This document shows positions 1-11,690 of a stretch of DNA of 64,000 nt, piece after piece. The DNA comes from Heligmosomoides polygyrus polygyrus (taxonomy: Eukaryota > Nematoda > Chromadorea > Rhabditida > Heligmosomidae): contig OX377205.1 in assembly GCA_947396885.1 (NCBI GenBank), positions 57,074,969 to 57,138,968 of the forward strand, written 5' to 3'. The stretch's first letter is position 1. The number at the start of each line of letters is the position of its first letter. The notes under the pieces were generated by a model that searched no databases, had not been told where the DNA came from, and worked only from the letters and a program-made list of their open reading frames with translations. A program made the position numbers and the translations under genes.

Positions 1-33
1 GCCACCCGCAATTCGTGTACTTCCCAGCTAGCC

Positions 34-55
34 GGTTTAATCACCCAAGTTTGGG
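34..55 (+). other. SL1-like 22-mer
   Basis: By eye this 22-mer matches the nematode SL1 spliced-leader exon at 20 of 22 positions; the differences are C at position 9 and G at position 21. It contains the run ACCCAAGTTT and is followed directly by GTACGG, so a GT sits where the SL RNA donor site would be. The rest of an SL RNA (Sm site, stem-loops) is not recognisable downstream. It is therefore a leader-derived fragment or a chance or transposon-borne match, not a working SL RNA gene. Confidence 0.4.
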
Positions 56-239
56 GTACGGTTGCCAGTTGTCCAACACGAATACGCTTGACAGTTGTCC
101 AATACTGTTGTTTACCATCGACTGCCATCGACTGCCTGACGTAGGGTGATTTCGAAAGTGGTCTCTTCCCAATACGTGTCTAGTGGTCATACCTCAGTGT
201 TCCTTCCCAGCTCTCCTGTGTGGTGCAGCTTTCCACTAT

Positions 240-660
240 TTTTATCGCCATAATTTTACCACTACCCCACTACCAGGGTTGCTGATACTACAGAAATTGA
301 ATCCTTTTCCACTGTTCAGTATGGCAACGGGTTGCTTCGTTCTGCACCTTTTTTGCTATTTTGCCTCACATAAGTCGTTTTTTGTTTCAATTTACCTCGA
401 TGTTTGCCGCCATACTTTTACCACTACCCCACTACCAGGGAAGCTACGATTCTATAATAAATTGAATCATTTTCCACTGTGCAGTATGACAACCGGCTGC
501 TCTTTTTTGCACTTTTTACTATTATTTTGCATCGCAGATGGCATTTCTTGCGTTCAATTTTCCTCTATGTCTACAGCCCTACCTTGACCTTAACCCTGCT
601 ACCAGGGAAGATACGACTCCAGGGCTAGATTCATCAACCTACATTCAATTGTCCTCTATG
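240..660 (+). repeat. Degenerate direct repeats (CACTACCAGGG family)
   Basis: Three diverged units begin near 250, 414 and 585. Each carries a version of ACCACTACCCCACTACCAGG, then a short AT-rich stretch, then CCACTGT.CAGTATG. Part of the same unit recurs at 1455-1500 (CTACCCTGCTGCCAGGGAAG) and at about 1650-1700. No coding signature is visible. The family is unidentified. Confidence 0.45.
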
Positions 661-1334
661 ACGACAATTCGTCTCCTTTGACGGATTCCGCGCCCCATTG
701 CCGCGACTGCCGCGCGCGCTCTGGTCTCCTCCTTCCCCGGGCTATTTCTCTGGGTTTCCTGATTTTCAGGGTCTTCTTAGGAATCAGCGCTTCCGGTCAT
801 TCGAGCGGCTGTGCGCGTCCGGGAAGGGTCGTTTTAGGAGGGGTTTTCGTTCTGTTTCGTGTTTTTTGGTCGTGGTTTCTCCCGTCTTACTCCTTGCGTG
901 TACCTTGGGGTTCGTATTGTGTTCACAGTGTTATGTCATTGTTTTCGTGTAATCCTTTTGTGTGTTTCTTCATAGTTTAGTGTTGTATTCGGTTTCACAT
1001 TGTTATCTTGCTCCGTTAGCTTCATGTGTCTTGTTGGTAGGTTGCTCTATCTTATTTATCCCGTGCCATATCGCCATGTTAGGGTACTTTTGCCATAGTA
1101 TTGTTTCTTTATCTTGTCACTTAGCCTTTTCAGGGTCCTATTGATATCGGTGCTGTTCATATTGGTATCATTTTGGTCTCTGTTCATATTTCGCGTAGTT
1201 ATTTCCATGTTATTCGATGTTTACCCTTGCCTTTATTCATGTTATTGTTCTATCTCAATATATCGCTTTATCATCGATGCTTTTAATGTCTTGTTACTTT
1301 AGCCGCGCGTGGTTATTTATGTTTATTAAAACAA
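661..1334. other. T-rich unassigned stretch
   Basis: The plus strand is markedly T-rich and A-poor between about 780 and 1320. Short open frames here translate to low-complexity Phe/Ser/Leu/Val peptides, which follows from the base skew. I see no gene, promoter or known element. It lies between two SL1-like 22-mers and may be the interior or leader of a retroelement, but nothing in it proves that. Confidence 0.3.
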
Positions 1335-1356
1335 AGATTTATTACCCAAGTTTGGG
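1335..1356 (+). other. SL1-like 22-mer, second copy
   Basis: 18 of 22 positions match the SL1 exon by eye, including the block ATTACCCAAGTTTG. It is followed by GGTGAC, so a GT again sits at the donor position. It shares the GGGGT ending with the copy at 34-55, which suggests both come from the same repeat rather than from independent trans-spliced messages. Confidence 0.35.
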
Positions 1357-1491
1357 GTGACTTCATCGCGTTCGGTCGCATCCATCTACTTATACCGCGT
1401 GGCAGTGCTATTTCTATTGGCTGGAGTCATTCTCACTCTATGTCTACCGTCCTACAGTGAGCACTACCCTGCTGCCAGGGAAGCTACGACT

Positions 1492-1630
1492 CCAGACCCG
1501 GGTTCATCAACCGCTTACCGGTGAGTAATGGTGAAAAGCATGCCAGACCTGATGCTGATGAATTTCATATCAGGGGGTTTGGCGGTAATTTTCACCGTTA
1601 CCGGCAGGTAAACTATTGACGAATCTGGCC
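1492..1630. mobile_element. Foldback MITE, degenerate
   Basis: The left arm (CCAGACCCGGGTTCATCAAC, then a block containing TTACCGG and AATGGTGAAAA) pairs with the reverse complement of the right arm (GCCAGATTCGTCAATAG, then CCGGTAACGGTGAAAA). The ends resemble the GCCAGATTCATCAA termini of the MITE at 2156-2325. Arms are about 45 bp. No target duplication could be read. Confidence 0.5.
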
Positions 1631-1679
1631 TCAAATACCGAATATCTCTCCATTGTCCACAATGACAGCCGGTTACTCT

Positions 1680-2155
1680 TTTCTGCAATTTTTTGCTGTT
1701 AACGCTAGGGATGCTTTTTTACTCAGCGTCGGTTGCCAGCGAAGCCCGCCCGACCAGAGTCGGGTGAGAGCGGAGCCCGCAACTAACGCTGGATTGTAGT
1801 GACCCTAGCGGGCTCGACGTTAGGATGGGTTTCTGACCCCACATGGCTCACCATACCCGATGTCGGCGAAGCCGGCTAGCCTAGCGTGGCCCGCCCGGGC
1901 AGAGTCGGGTGCGGCGGTGCCGTTGTTCTCTCCCGTTACATTGCTGGATTTCTTGTATTTTCTTAATTTTCTACCTCCTAATACTCTACTACTACTTTAA
2001 CGACTATTCGTAATCGTAGCGTCTCAGAGTTTCCGCATCCCTCCTTTCATCTTATCATCTAATTCGCTTCTTATTGATTTTGCGGTCGATTTATTAGCAA
2101 TTTCCTGATGGCTCGAGGTCAAAAAGGAAAACCATGTGAAGGAAGGATGCGACCA
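1680..2155. other. Unassigned, with a GC-rich island
   Basis: A GC-rich island at 1744-1920 contains the motif AGAGTCGGGTG twice and an inverted pair CGCTAGGG (about 1703) and CCCTAGCG (about 1803). The flanks are AT-rich. I see no ORF, tRNA or rRNA signature. Confidence 0.3.
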
Positions 2156-2325
2156 GGGGCCAGATTCATCAAAGTTACTGCAGTACCTTTAACGGAAAAT
2201 TGTAAGCGAAAACTCAGATAACGCGGCCTATCAAGCGATATGGTGAGCGATAAGCCGCGTTATCTGAGCTTTCGCTTACAATTCTCCGTTAAAGTTACTG
2301 CAGTACCTTTGATGAATCCGGCCCC
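2156..2325. mobile_element. Foldback MITE with about 75-bp arms
   Basis: An almost perfect inverted repeat. The left arm starts GGGGCCAGATTCATCAAAG and the right arm, read in reverse complement, starts GGGGCCGGATTCATCAAAGG. The two then match through a block containing ACTGCAGTA, ACGGA and AATTGTAAGCGAAA down to CTCAGATAACGCGGC. The loop is about 20 bp. The AGATTCATCAA terminus also occurs near 624 and 25886, so this is a dispersed family. There is no coding capacity. Confidence 0.75.
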
Positions 2326-2399
2326 AGGATCTTCCGATATGGGCCGTTAACATGATAGAGAAATACGATTCCTGTGAAGAAATATTGGAGTAAGCACTT

Positions 2400-3155
2400 G
2401 TGGTGTCCTTCGAAAAGATCTTTATCAAGATCGAGGAGATCACTGTACGCCAAGAAGATATTCTCTCAAGAGTCGATGCTCTCGAAAAGGGCGTTTCTGG
2501 TCTAGAACGATCTGGTCCAAAGCTAGACCAGAACACTCTTTATTCGACGAAAGTTAAAGTTAGAGCTAATGGCATGAGAATATGTAGATGAGAAGATAGA
2601 AGAATAGCATGGATAGGAATACTCGAAGAAATTGGAGATGCTAAAACAAGGAAATTCGACACTGAAGCACTGAAAGAGTTATTCAGACCTCCTGCGACGA
2701 AGAGCTCATAAATGAGGTTGCCAAGGGGAATATCACTGCACGTCGCCATCAACCTGATCAGCCGAGAGGAGTGAATGACCCAGGACATATAACAAAGATC
2801 GATTTGCCTTCTCAAATCCTCAAGGACCGTCTCCTTCATCATATGAAATCAGGACGTCAGAGTTTAACAAAAAAGTTCGTTCATTCCTACGCTCGACGTG
2901 ACTACACCGTAGAGGAGCTCGAGATGGATCGATCGCTAAGAAGACAAGCGGGCGAGTTGAATGCAAAGTCTGGAAGGCTGGAATATGTTGTCAGGGATCT
3001 TAAGATCCACAGGCTACGCAATCCAAGAGCCCTCCCAAGTCAAGAATGCGCTTGAGCTTTGGCTCAGGAAGTCATTTGCAATTCGTGCGAAGGAATCTCG
3101 CAGCAGTCCTCCATCCCTTCCCCATCCCATAGTCCTCTTGCCTACTTTGCAACCG
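2400..3155 (+). pseudogene. CR1 ORF1-like, coiled-coil, broken
   Basis: The first frame shows a heptad-rich segment with many Glu/Ile/Leu residues (about 2400-2570), typical of the coiled coil in ORF1 proteins of CR1-like elements. The reading frame then shifts at least twice, with a basic Arg-rich stretch at 2840-2960. No zinc knuckle is visible. The assignment rests mainly on position just upstream of the ORF2 endonuclease. Confidence 0.45.
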
Positions 3156-3164
3156 TAGGGCCAG

Positions 3165-5957
3165 GTGTCTCGTTCAGTTAGGTCTTCCATTCATCCTCTT
3201 CATGGGAGTGAATCCTCTGCCTTCTTTTCTCTTTTTAATGTCCGTTCTGTCAAAAACAAAACCCCGGATCTTCATCACTTTCTATCATGCGGTCCTGCAG
3301 GTCTTTTCATTACAGAGTCTTGGTGTAAGCCAGATATGATATCTGACAGCAATCTTGTCGCGGACCACCCCTTTCAAGTATTTCGGTGCGACAGAGAAGG
3401 AGACACACCCGGAGGTGGCGTAATTTCCATTATGAAAGATACAATTTCTTGCGGGTTCATCTCCACTGTTAATTTCTCGATTATATCCAGTGCATAATTT
3501 TATATCACTACACAGGACACCTTCTATTATCGTTCTTTTCTATCTCAGCCCATCGTGCCCGTACGAAGAATTCGAAAAGTTCACACTTCTCGAACAGCTC
3601 AGTGATGAGCCCCTTCCTCTTATTATTCTTGGAGACCTCAACCTTCCTGAAATTGCGTGGTCCAGCTTGGATGAATTAACGGAGCCTACCTGCTCCAAAA
3701 GTCAAAGTCTATTCTTTACAAACTTCATATAATCACACAGTTTTGAGCAAAAGGTTTGTCAGCCAATTCGCGGCCGTAACATTTTAGATGTTATTCTCAC
3801 GAATGCCCCTGATCTGGTAGAATATGTTCCTGTTGGTTCGCCTTTTTCAACGTCCGATGATGCGTCTGTGTCATTCGCTTTATCGGCACACGAGAACGAA
3901 AAATGTCGAAAAAGAACAACGAAAAGTTTAATTTCGATGAAGGTGATTACAACTCTATCTGCGAGCATCGTCTTCGGATAAACTGGCAACAGCAATTCGA
4001 CTCTTGTGACACAGTTGATGAGTGTTATCTGATGTTTGTAAACCTGTGTCATGAGCTGCTCCTCAGAACATTAATTCCAAAAAGACTTCGAAATTTCCTC
4101 GATATCTGACTAAATTGAAAGCCGAGGTTGACCGCCTTTTCAAAAAAGGTAATCACTTAAATAATCTAGCGTACATCCGAGCAGCAAATATTTTAAAGAA
4201 GAAGCTAGCTAAACTAGCATTAAAACGCGAGGAAAAAATTGTCCTCTCAAAAAGTTCTAAACGTTTCTGGGGGTACTGCAATTCTAGAGTTAAGATGTCA
4301 AATACTATACCCAGTGATTTATTCAAATAATGGAACAGCGTGTGAGTCGGATCGCGAAAATGCTGAGGTTTTCGCAAGTTATTTGGAGTCTTTCTATAAG
4401 AAAACATCCGTGGCACATCCTCCGCACCCCACAATTCCTAGACACCATATCGATTGGATAGATATAAATTGAGAAAACGTTTATCGTAAGCTAAGTGCTC
4501 TTCCCTTGAGCTGTTCAGTTTTTCCCGACAGTCTTCCATAAATCTTTCTTAAAAAAGCTATCATAGGACTTGCCCCTGCTCTTCTAACTTGTCTATTCAA
4601 TCGCATTCTTCTTAAAGGAGAAGTGCCACCCGTTTGACGGGTAGGATTGGTAAGGCCTGTTTATAAAAAGGGCAACCGTAATGATTTCAGGAATTACAGG
4701 TCTGTTTGCCTCACTTCGTCTATCAGTAAGGTGATGGAAAAGATTATCAGCGATCATTTGCGAGATTTTGTAATTTCCAATAATCTTGTACACCCGTGCC
4801 AAAAAAATCTATTTCTTCAACTCTGCTTTCATCAATAAGCTGTGGCACCATGCTTTAGACAAGAAGAAAACGATTTTCGTTGGTTACATAGATTTCTGTA
4901 AAGCATTTGATTCAGTATCCTTGCTACACTTGCTCTCCAAACTGGAACTCTTTGGAATTTCCGGCTGCCTTCTGAAATTTATTATGTCCTTTCTTACAGG
5001 CAGGCAGCAGGTAGTGCTCATAAATAACAGCAAGTTGCACATGTATAGGATGGACAGTGTCTTGGTCCTCTACTGTTAGTTTTGTACATTAATGTCTTGC
5101 CCTACATTCTGCCCACTGAAGAGCACTGATGATGATGTATGCTATGTATGCTGATGATGTGAAGTTTTTTTTGCAGTGATCGTTCTGACGCACTTCAAAA
5201 AGCCTTTGATTCAATCTCGTCATGGGGTCACAAGAACGAGCTGGATATTGTTTTGGAAAAAAACCAAGATTATGCGTATAAGTTGGACAGTTCCTAATTA
5301 TTTTCAGTTTTCAATTAATAGTAAGGAGGTGAAAGAGGCATAGCTTGTTTGCGATCTTGGAGTAACGTGCTCAAATTCCCCATCTTTTGACAATTTCATA
5401 AATAAGATAGTGCATTTGGCTAACTCTAAAGCAAATTTCATTCTACGAGCGTTTTCGATAAGAAAAGTCAAAGTTCTCTTTCAGTTGTTTGTAACTTATG
5501 TTCGCTCCATATTAGAATACTGTCCTATGGTATGTACTCCTTCCTCCCGTGCTATGGTTGAGAGTATTGAAAAAGTTCAAGTTAAATTCACGAAAAAAGT
5601 TTAGCCTGGGAAGGGATCTTTTTTATGTCATACAAGGATAGGCTGTCGCATTTGGGCGAAAACACATTAGAATTGAAAAGAAAGTTGTCAGACTATGAGT
5701 TTGTTCACAAAATGTCGTGTGAACTAATTAACTTAGATTTCGGCCTGTTGTTTACCAGATCAACTACTATTGGGCGCAGGCGTGGGCACGTTTACAGAAT
5801 TCTGAGGGAGAAAACAAGAACAAAGGAGTTTCGAAACTTATTCACGCACAGGGTAATTTTACTTTGGAACGGCTTACCACCTTTTGTCATTAACTCAGGT
5901 TCTGTTTCTTCTTTTCATGAGAAGGTAAAGAACTACATAATAAGTCAGGGCTGGTTT
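3165..5957 (+). pseudogene. CR1 ORF2 (endonuclease + reverse transcriptase), broken
   Basis: An ORF2-type polyprotein would nick target DNA and copy the element RNA. The endonuclease part reads FNVRSVKNK, ITESWC (family: L.ETW) and GDLNLPEI (family: GDFN) at about 3228-3660. The reverse transcriptase part reads RPVYKKGNRNDFRNYRSV at about 4650, then YIDFCKAFDS at about 4890 and YADD at 5147-5158. The C-terminal part includes DYEFVHKM and LWNGLPP. At least six frame breaks, plus a deletion between the palm motifs (about 5080-5140), make it non-functional. It is clearly a retrotransposon relic and not a host gene. Confidence 0.8.
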
Positions 5958-6450
5958 TAAATAATTTTAGGTTCCGCTTCTCGGATGTCCTCATCGAGCT
6001 CTCGTTAGTTTTTGCCATTTCGCTCTTTGTTGCAAAAACTAACACATTTTTTTCATGGCGGCTCTGTCTGTTACTAACATTTTGCCTTTGTTGTATGTTT
6101 GTTATCTTCATGTCTTCTGTCTTCGTTTCTCTAACATTCACATGGAGCAGTCAACCCTATCAGAGCAGTAAACCAGCTAACTACTGTGAAGTACAGCGGG
6201 GTTTGGCGGACCTACTAAGCTGGTATCCGGAGTTTTCAACATGCTCTCGAAGGACTTGCAGTGTCGGCGGCCGCTGCCCTGCTCTGCTGTTTTTCTTCCA
6301 GTACCTCATGCTGCAGTGCACTGCCTCCCTCCCACCCTCCCCTCTTATCACTTGTTGGAATTCTGTTGGCTACTTATTAATCTATTTATTAATTTTTTTG
6401 TGTTTTTGTTTCCGAAATAAATCAAATCAAAACAAATCAAATCATTACAG

Positions 6451-6751
6451 ATAAAAATAAACCACTGATGGGGAAAACGGGGCGTCACAAATCCGCGCCG
6501 CGGGGGAAGGGGTCGCAAATTTCCGGAAAAAATCGGACCCAACGCTTGACGCTGGCCTTCAATCATCGAAGTGATTGTGGGCACTGGGCAACAATCTGCA
6601 GAGGCTCATTAGTAGGAGAAAAGGCAACAAGACGCTCCAACTGGACAGGCAGAATCAAGATGCAGGCTTGACGCAGATGGCCATATGTCTCAAGCTAGGA
6701 GAAGCCAAAGTCGGTTCAGATACGATTCTGGACGCAGCACCGAAGAACTTC
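6451..6751. other. No recognised feature
   Basis: Unique-looking sequence between the CR1 tail and foldback FB1. Short open frames only. I see no motif, repeat or splice pattern to annotate. Confidence 0.4.
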
Positions 6752-8159
6752 TTTGTGTGACGCGATTTTTTTCCGATTTCGATCACTGTGGGAACACGCG
6801 GTGAGCTAACGGCCTACGATGCGTACGCAAGCAAATCAGTTAGGGTGCTTTGCGGTGAAGTGCCCAGATGTCCCAGCTGCCTGACTTGCCTTAGTCCCGG
6901 CTGCTCTTTTAAAGCTGCTGAGGGCAGCGGTGAAATTTCTTCCGCCCTTACTCGCCCACATTTGAGTTCTCGACATTCGCAAGAACGCCATTCTGCTCAC
7001 CACAAAAGGCTCTATCGAATGGTGCCATGCTCGACCATTTTTCAAAAATCGGTTTTTTGACAATTTCTCATCGAGAACGTGGGCGCCTTAATACGAGGCC
7101 GGACGATGACGTCATCGGAAAGCGACATTTTCGAAAACGGCCAAATTTTCTCGTCCAGAATCATCTAGGGGTTATTTGAGGCACTGATTACGAATTCGAC
7201 GTCCGTTTTTGAAAACTGCACCGATTTCGGTAGGTTACTCCCGTTTGAGGGTGGTCGGGTTAGGATCGCCGATTTTGCTCAAACTTCATATAGGGGCGGG
7301 GTTTATTCGGGGTGTCGAACGATGCCGAAGTCTATTTGGACAATTACGGCAGGAGACCACCCATACCGATTACCGAGGTTAATCGGTGATCCTGACCGGA
7401 CCACCCTCAAAGAGGAAGTAACCCACCGAAATCGGTGGAGTTTTCACAAACGGACGTCGGATTCGTAATCAGCGCCCCAAATAACCCCTAGATGATTTTG
7501 GGTGAGAAAATTTGGAACATTTTGGAAATATCGATTTTCGATGACGGCATCGTCCGCAGGCTCGGGCTTCGTCCTCGACGGGAAATTCTCAAAGAATCGA
7601 TTTTTCTGAAAATTTTGCTACTCTTCTGTTCAGCTCGAAAACCCCTATCGAACGGTATCGATTTCGATCAAATTTTTTGGTCGAAATTGATACCGTTCGA
7701 TAGAGCTCTTCGAGCTGAACAGAAGAGTAGCATTGCGAATGAAGAAACTTTATCGCTGCCGTCCGCCGCTTTAAAACTGCAAATGAGCTAAGGCTGTTTA
7801 GGCAGCTGGGTAGCTGTGAGCACGTAGCTGTGAGCACGTCATCATAAAGTGCCTTCAGTGCTCTGTTCGTTCACGCATTTTAAGGCTGTTAGTTCCCGCA
7901 TTTTTTCACAGTGGTCCACCGAAATCAGAAAAAATGCGTCACACAAGCCTCACCTGCATTTTTGCAGCGCTGCAACTTAGCACATTCATGAGCTACACCG
8001 CTGTGCTTTAGAACACGTCAAGAAACTTGTGCTGCCTACAAAGTTGTCGAATTGCAGCCGGAAAGATTAGAACTTGATAGAGTTATTGCTCTACGAACTT
8101 GCCCGCTCGTGTATTTGCGAGCGGTCGCTCCACGATTGATGTGTTCGATTCTATATACA
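6752..8159. mobile_element. Long foldback element FB1 (proximal part)
   Basis: A long, diverged inverted repeat: the arm at about 6752-7290 pairs with about 7370-7945. Matching landmarks are TTTGAGGGTGGTC, ATCATCTAGGGGTTATTTG, GCTGATTACGAAT followed by CGACGTCCGTTT, and the outer pair CACTGTGGGAAC / CACTGTGAAAAAATGCGGGA. The spacer is about 80 bp. The right arm continues without a left counterpart to 8159, where Helitron-like copy A interrupts it; the continuation is 9602-10040. The same family forms FB2 (31465-32347 and 45886-48015). There is no transposase, so it is non-autonomous. Confidence 0.7.
7611..7738. repeat. Inner hairpin of FB1
   Basis: Inside the right arm of FB1 there is a second, tighter palindrome: TTGCTACTCTTCTGTTCAGC at about 7616 pairs with GCTGAACAGAAGAGTAGCA near 7712, and ATCGAACGGTATCGATTTC pairs with GAAATTGATACCGTTCGAT around ATTTTTTGG. 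The hairpin is about 120 bp and nearly perfect, so it is younger than the outer arms. Confidence 0.65.
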
Positions 8160-8329
8160 CCAGACGTTCAACGGCCTACCGGCCGCCAAACGTCTGATTG
8201 GGGCTTTGCCCCAAACCCGAGAATAGAACACCCCGAACGTCTTCTTCTCCTCTTTAGGCCTTCTCTCATTCATTAAAAAAACTGGTTTTGCTATATAGAA
8301 TGGTATAGCGGAATAGGGCAAAGCTGGTC

Positions 8330-8930
8330 CATCACTTTCACTGGACCCCGTTAACTAGCCCCTTATCACTGGTTCCCCTTTGTTGTCAGCCCTTTTCCGG
8401 TTCATCCTTCACTGATCCCCCATACCCCTTCGTCGGTCGCTACTGCTACTACTGCTTCCACCTTCACTGGACCTCCCTTTACTGGTCCCTCTTCGCTGGT
8501 CATCCTATCCTTCACCGATCCCCATTACTAGTCCCACCCTCATTGGTCCTCTTATTCATCAACCCTTTTCTGGTCCCCTTCACTGGACCCCTTCCCCCTC
8601 ATTCACCGGTCCCCATTACTGGTCCCTTCCTCACCTCACCGGTCCCCCTTCACCTGATCCCCTCTTCACTGATCAACATTCTACCGGTCTCATCTTCACT
8701 GGACCCCCCCTCCTTTACCGGTCCCCCTTCACTGGACCCCTCTTCCCTCCTTCACCGGTTCCCCTTCACTGGATCCCTCTCTCCCCCCCCCCCTCACAGG
8801 TCCCCATTGCTGGTCCCACCTCCACTGGTCCCTCCTTTATTGGTCAACCCTTTATCGGTTCCCCTTACTGGAACCCCATCCTTCACCGGTCCCCCATTAC
8901 TGGTCCACCTTCACTGGTAAGACGTCGTCT
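8330..8930 (+). repeat. C-rich CACTGGTCCCC minisatellite (copy A)
   Basis: Irregular array of short units built on CACTGGTCCCCTTCACTGG with C-tracts of 4 to 10 bases. Related arrays occur at 29395-29765 (G-rich orientation), 36890-37172, 41698-43640, 55805-55950 and 57550-57800, each beside 42-bp units. It is non-coding; the Pro/Leu/Ser-rich open frame over it is a composition artefact. Confidence 0.8.
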
Positions 8931-9170
8931 GAATCTGGAATCCTCGCGCGACATCGGTGACACCCCTTCCGAACCCGGACCCCTGTTGAACAACGTCGGT
9001 GACATGTGTTTTCAACCCGAACGTGCTTTGCGCGACATCAGTGACACGGCGTCTGAATCTGGAAGGCCTTTCGCGACATTGGTGACACCTCTTCTCAACC
9101 TGAACTTCCTTTGCGCGACATTTGTGACATGTCGTCTGAACATGGACGCTTGTCGACAACTATTATACAA
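8920..9170 (+). repeat. 42-bp minisatellite units (copy A)
   Basis: About six diverged units of the CGACATCGGTGACAC family (the reverse complement of GTGTCACCGATGTCG), spaced by 42 bp. The same units form the long array at 27240-29395. They lie between the C-rich array and the CA tract inside Helitron-like copy A. Confidence 0.75.
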
Positions 9171-9266
9171 CAGTTAACAACTGGTGACAGCTACAACCCC
9201 CGCCCCTTCCTCCCTCCCCCCTTCCCCACACTTCCTCCCAACACACTCCCCAGCTTCTGTGCAAAC

Positions 9267-9543
<277 letters not shown>

Positions 9544-9601
9544 AACTCACTCACTCACTCATCCACAGACAAACGACTGTTCTCGCTTATATATAGTAGG
9601 A

Positions 9602-10040
9602 TTCTATATACATTCTTTACAGCGTGCTCTAAAGTCTCGCCGGGACAGAGTGCGGCGATTCCTGAAAAGGGCGGCTGGAAATTTATGATTATATTCTCCA
9701 AACTGTTCAAAATAGTCTCGAAGACTTTGCATTTCCCAGTAAGAGAAGATAGAAGCGCAGTGGACTGGTTCGCCCACTCAATTGATAGGTTCGTTTCTGT
9801 GTGCATTGTGCACGGCGCACTCTTGGAGCACTCCTGTCATGACAGCGCACTGGCAACGTACACCATGCTTGAGATACTCCGAAAGCACGTATGTCTTGGG
9901 AAATATGCTGCTCTAATCACAAAAGCCTGCTCCAATCACTTTTTGGGCTACTCACAGCGAAAACATTTCTGTCGTGGCAAAGATGTATACACGATTGTGA
10001 AGATCTCGAAGCGACGAATCGAATAATGCCAACTATCCGA
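9602..10040. mobile_element. Foldback FB1, distal part after copy A
   Basis: This stretch resumes the FB1 sequence interrupted at 8159. It resembles 47200-47740 in FB2: shared blocks include CCGGGACAGAGT, GCGATTCCTGA, CCCACTCAATTGATAGG, GCACGGC.CACTC and CACAGCGAAAAC. No coding region is evident. The homology to FB2 is by eye and diverged. Confidence 0.55.
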
Positions 10041-10179
10041 TTGATCTAGGTTCGTTATTATCGTTTTTTAGCAAGAGCGAGGTCAGTTGTACGCAGCGGT
10101 CAAAGTTGAGCTACTAAATCATCGAGTGTACTTGTCAATATATTTTCTTATGAACCCAGTACACTAGTACCGTTTTGAC

Positions 10180-11690
10180 ATGCTGTGTTCTTTCGCAAAC
10201 TCTCTATTGTGCCGAGAGGAAAGAATATCTCTGCTGAAGTACGAGAAGACATTTTTCGACTCGCCCAGAAGAAACTCTTATCGACAGGTAGGACTATTTC
10301 CGGATGCAAAATTTCAACAGTTGCTGCGATATTCCAGAGAATAAAGCAGTCTGGCACCGCGGAAGGTGCTCCCTATTCAGGCGGGCCACTGATTACAACT
10401 TCTAGAGATTTTGTCATCCAGAGGATGTCGAGGCGTAATCCGTCGCTGACCACCGCCGAGATTAAGGAGTCTGTAGCTGCTATACATTGGATCCGATCGA
10501 AAATCTTTGGATATCTGGATGATTCGGATAAGGGCACTTTTATGAATTTTTGGATGATTCGGATTTTATTTAAGCAAGAATTTTTTATGTTAGCGACCCA
10601 ATAGAATGATATAGTGCAAATACGATCCACTGAGAGGTAACTCAAACGAAAGCCCAAAAAGGCTAGGTTCAAATACTAAAAGCATTAATCGTGTACAAAT
10701 TGACTTCTGTGATCACGCAAGTGCATAATAATAACGATCCGATGTGTGCAAAAACATTGGCAGCACCGGGGACCGAACCATCAAACCCCTGTTACCACTA
10801 CGCCAACGGACCACATCCCTTTGGGTGGCAGCAGGGCGTTATGAGCTGCGCGCTCACGCGTCCGGACGGTTTTTTTTCGACCACAGAAGAGCATTCCGAA
10901 AAAGTAATTATGGTTTTAGACTCTCCACAAGTGACCCTACATCCTGTAAAAATTGCATCGCAAAAGCTCATGGTCACTCTGGAGGCTCTCCTTGTTAGAT
11001 GTGAGCGTGAGTACGATAAGACGTCAACTGAGATCTTCTGGACTCTAAGGAAGACGTCCCGTTAAGAAAGCTTACATCAGCGAGGAGAATGGGAAAGCTA
11101 GACTCTGGTTTGTGAAGAAGTATTTGAGCTGGACGGTAGACGATTTGAAAAAAAGTTTTCAGCGCCAACAACAAGTTCAACCTATTTGGATCTGATGCAA
11201 CACTATGTAAAACGTCCAAAAGGCGCGAGGCACGACAGAATGCATCAACTGCCAACTACTAAACATGGTGGAGGAAGTGTTATGGTTTGGAGATGTTCCA
11301 TTGCACACGGAACAGGCCCTATTTACCACATCCAAGAAGTTATGGACTCCAAACGGCACCAGGAGATTTTGAAAAATGTTATGCTTTCACACGTCAGAGC
11401 AGCCTTACAAACGCAGTGGATTTTCCAACGATTCAATGAAAATGGAATTCATCGTATGTCGTGACCTTCTCATTCACCTGGACTGAACCTAATCGGACAC
11501 CTTTGGGAACACCTTGCGAGAGGTTTAGCATGTCTCACAGAAAGAAATAAGAACAATTAAAGCAGAAATGGGAGGATATGTGGCGGACCCGACGTGATCA
11601 ACAAACTTCTAGAGTTCATGCCGAGGAGATGTGAAGGTGTAATTAAAGCAAAAGGTTTTGCATCTCGCTACTATTAAAGCTACATTGTTT
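10180..11690 (+). pseudogene. Tc1-like transposase, dead and interrupted
   Basis: The N-terminal helix-turn-helix part (10185-10475) reads GKNISAEVREDIFRLAQKK and then FQRIKQSGTAEGAPYSGGP, RNPSLTTAEIKESV. The catalytic part (11060-11675) reads GGGSVMVWRCS, GTGPIY and PRRCEGVIKAKG, all familiar Tc1 blocks. The expected QQDNDPKH is QRFNENGIH and the NPIEHLW block is NLIGHLW, so the second Asp and the Glu of the DDE triad are gone. About 570 bp (10490-11060) of unrelated sequence with a tRNA-like module separates the halves. Terminal repeats were not identified. Confidence 0.75.
10763..10815 (-). repeat. tRNA-like (SINE-type) module
   Basis: On minus: an A-box-like TGGCGTAGTGGTAACAGG (10788-10805) and a B-box-like GGTTCGGTCCC (10769-10779), with spacing close to that of a tRNA. 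The acceptor stem and anticodon arm do not form, so it is not a functional tRNA gene. It sits inside the material that splits the Tc1-like transposase. Confidence 0.55.

Larger units (their letters stand above)
2390..6450 (+). mobile_element. CR1-type non-LTR retrotransposon, degenerate
   Basis: In order on plus: a coiled-coil ORF1-like stretch (2400-3150), an apurinic-type endonuclease (3230-3730), a reverse transcriptase (4640-5170), the CR1-style C-terminal region ending at 5957, and a 3' untranslated region ending in short AAATC repeats (about 6415-6450). The residue LWNGLP near the C-terminus and the FVTYVRS..EYC segment are usual for CR1/Jockey-group ORF2. Many frameshifts and stops break the frame. 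No target duplication was found, so both ends are approximate. Confidence 0.8.

Noticed and set aside
34..140. SL1 RNA gene
   Set aside because: Only the 22-nt leader is similar; no Sm site or downstream stem-loops follow.
1744..1920. 5S rRNA or small structured RNA gene
   Set aside because: GC-rich with repeated AGAGTCGGGTG, but does not match 5S landmarks and forms no convincing conserved fold.
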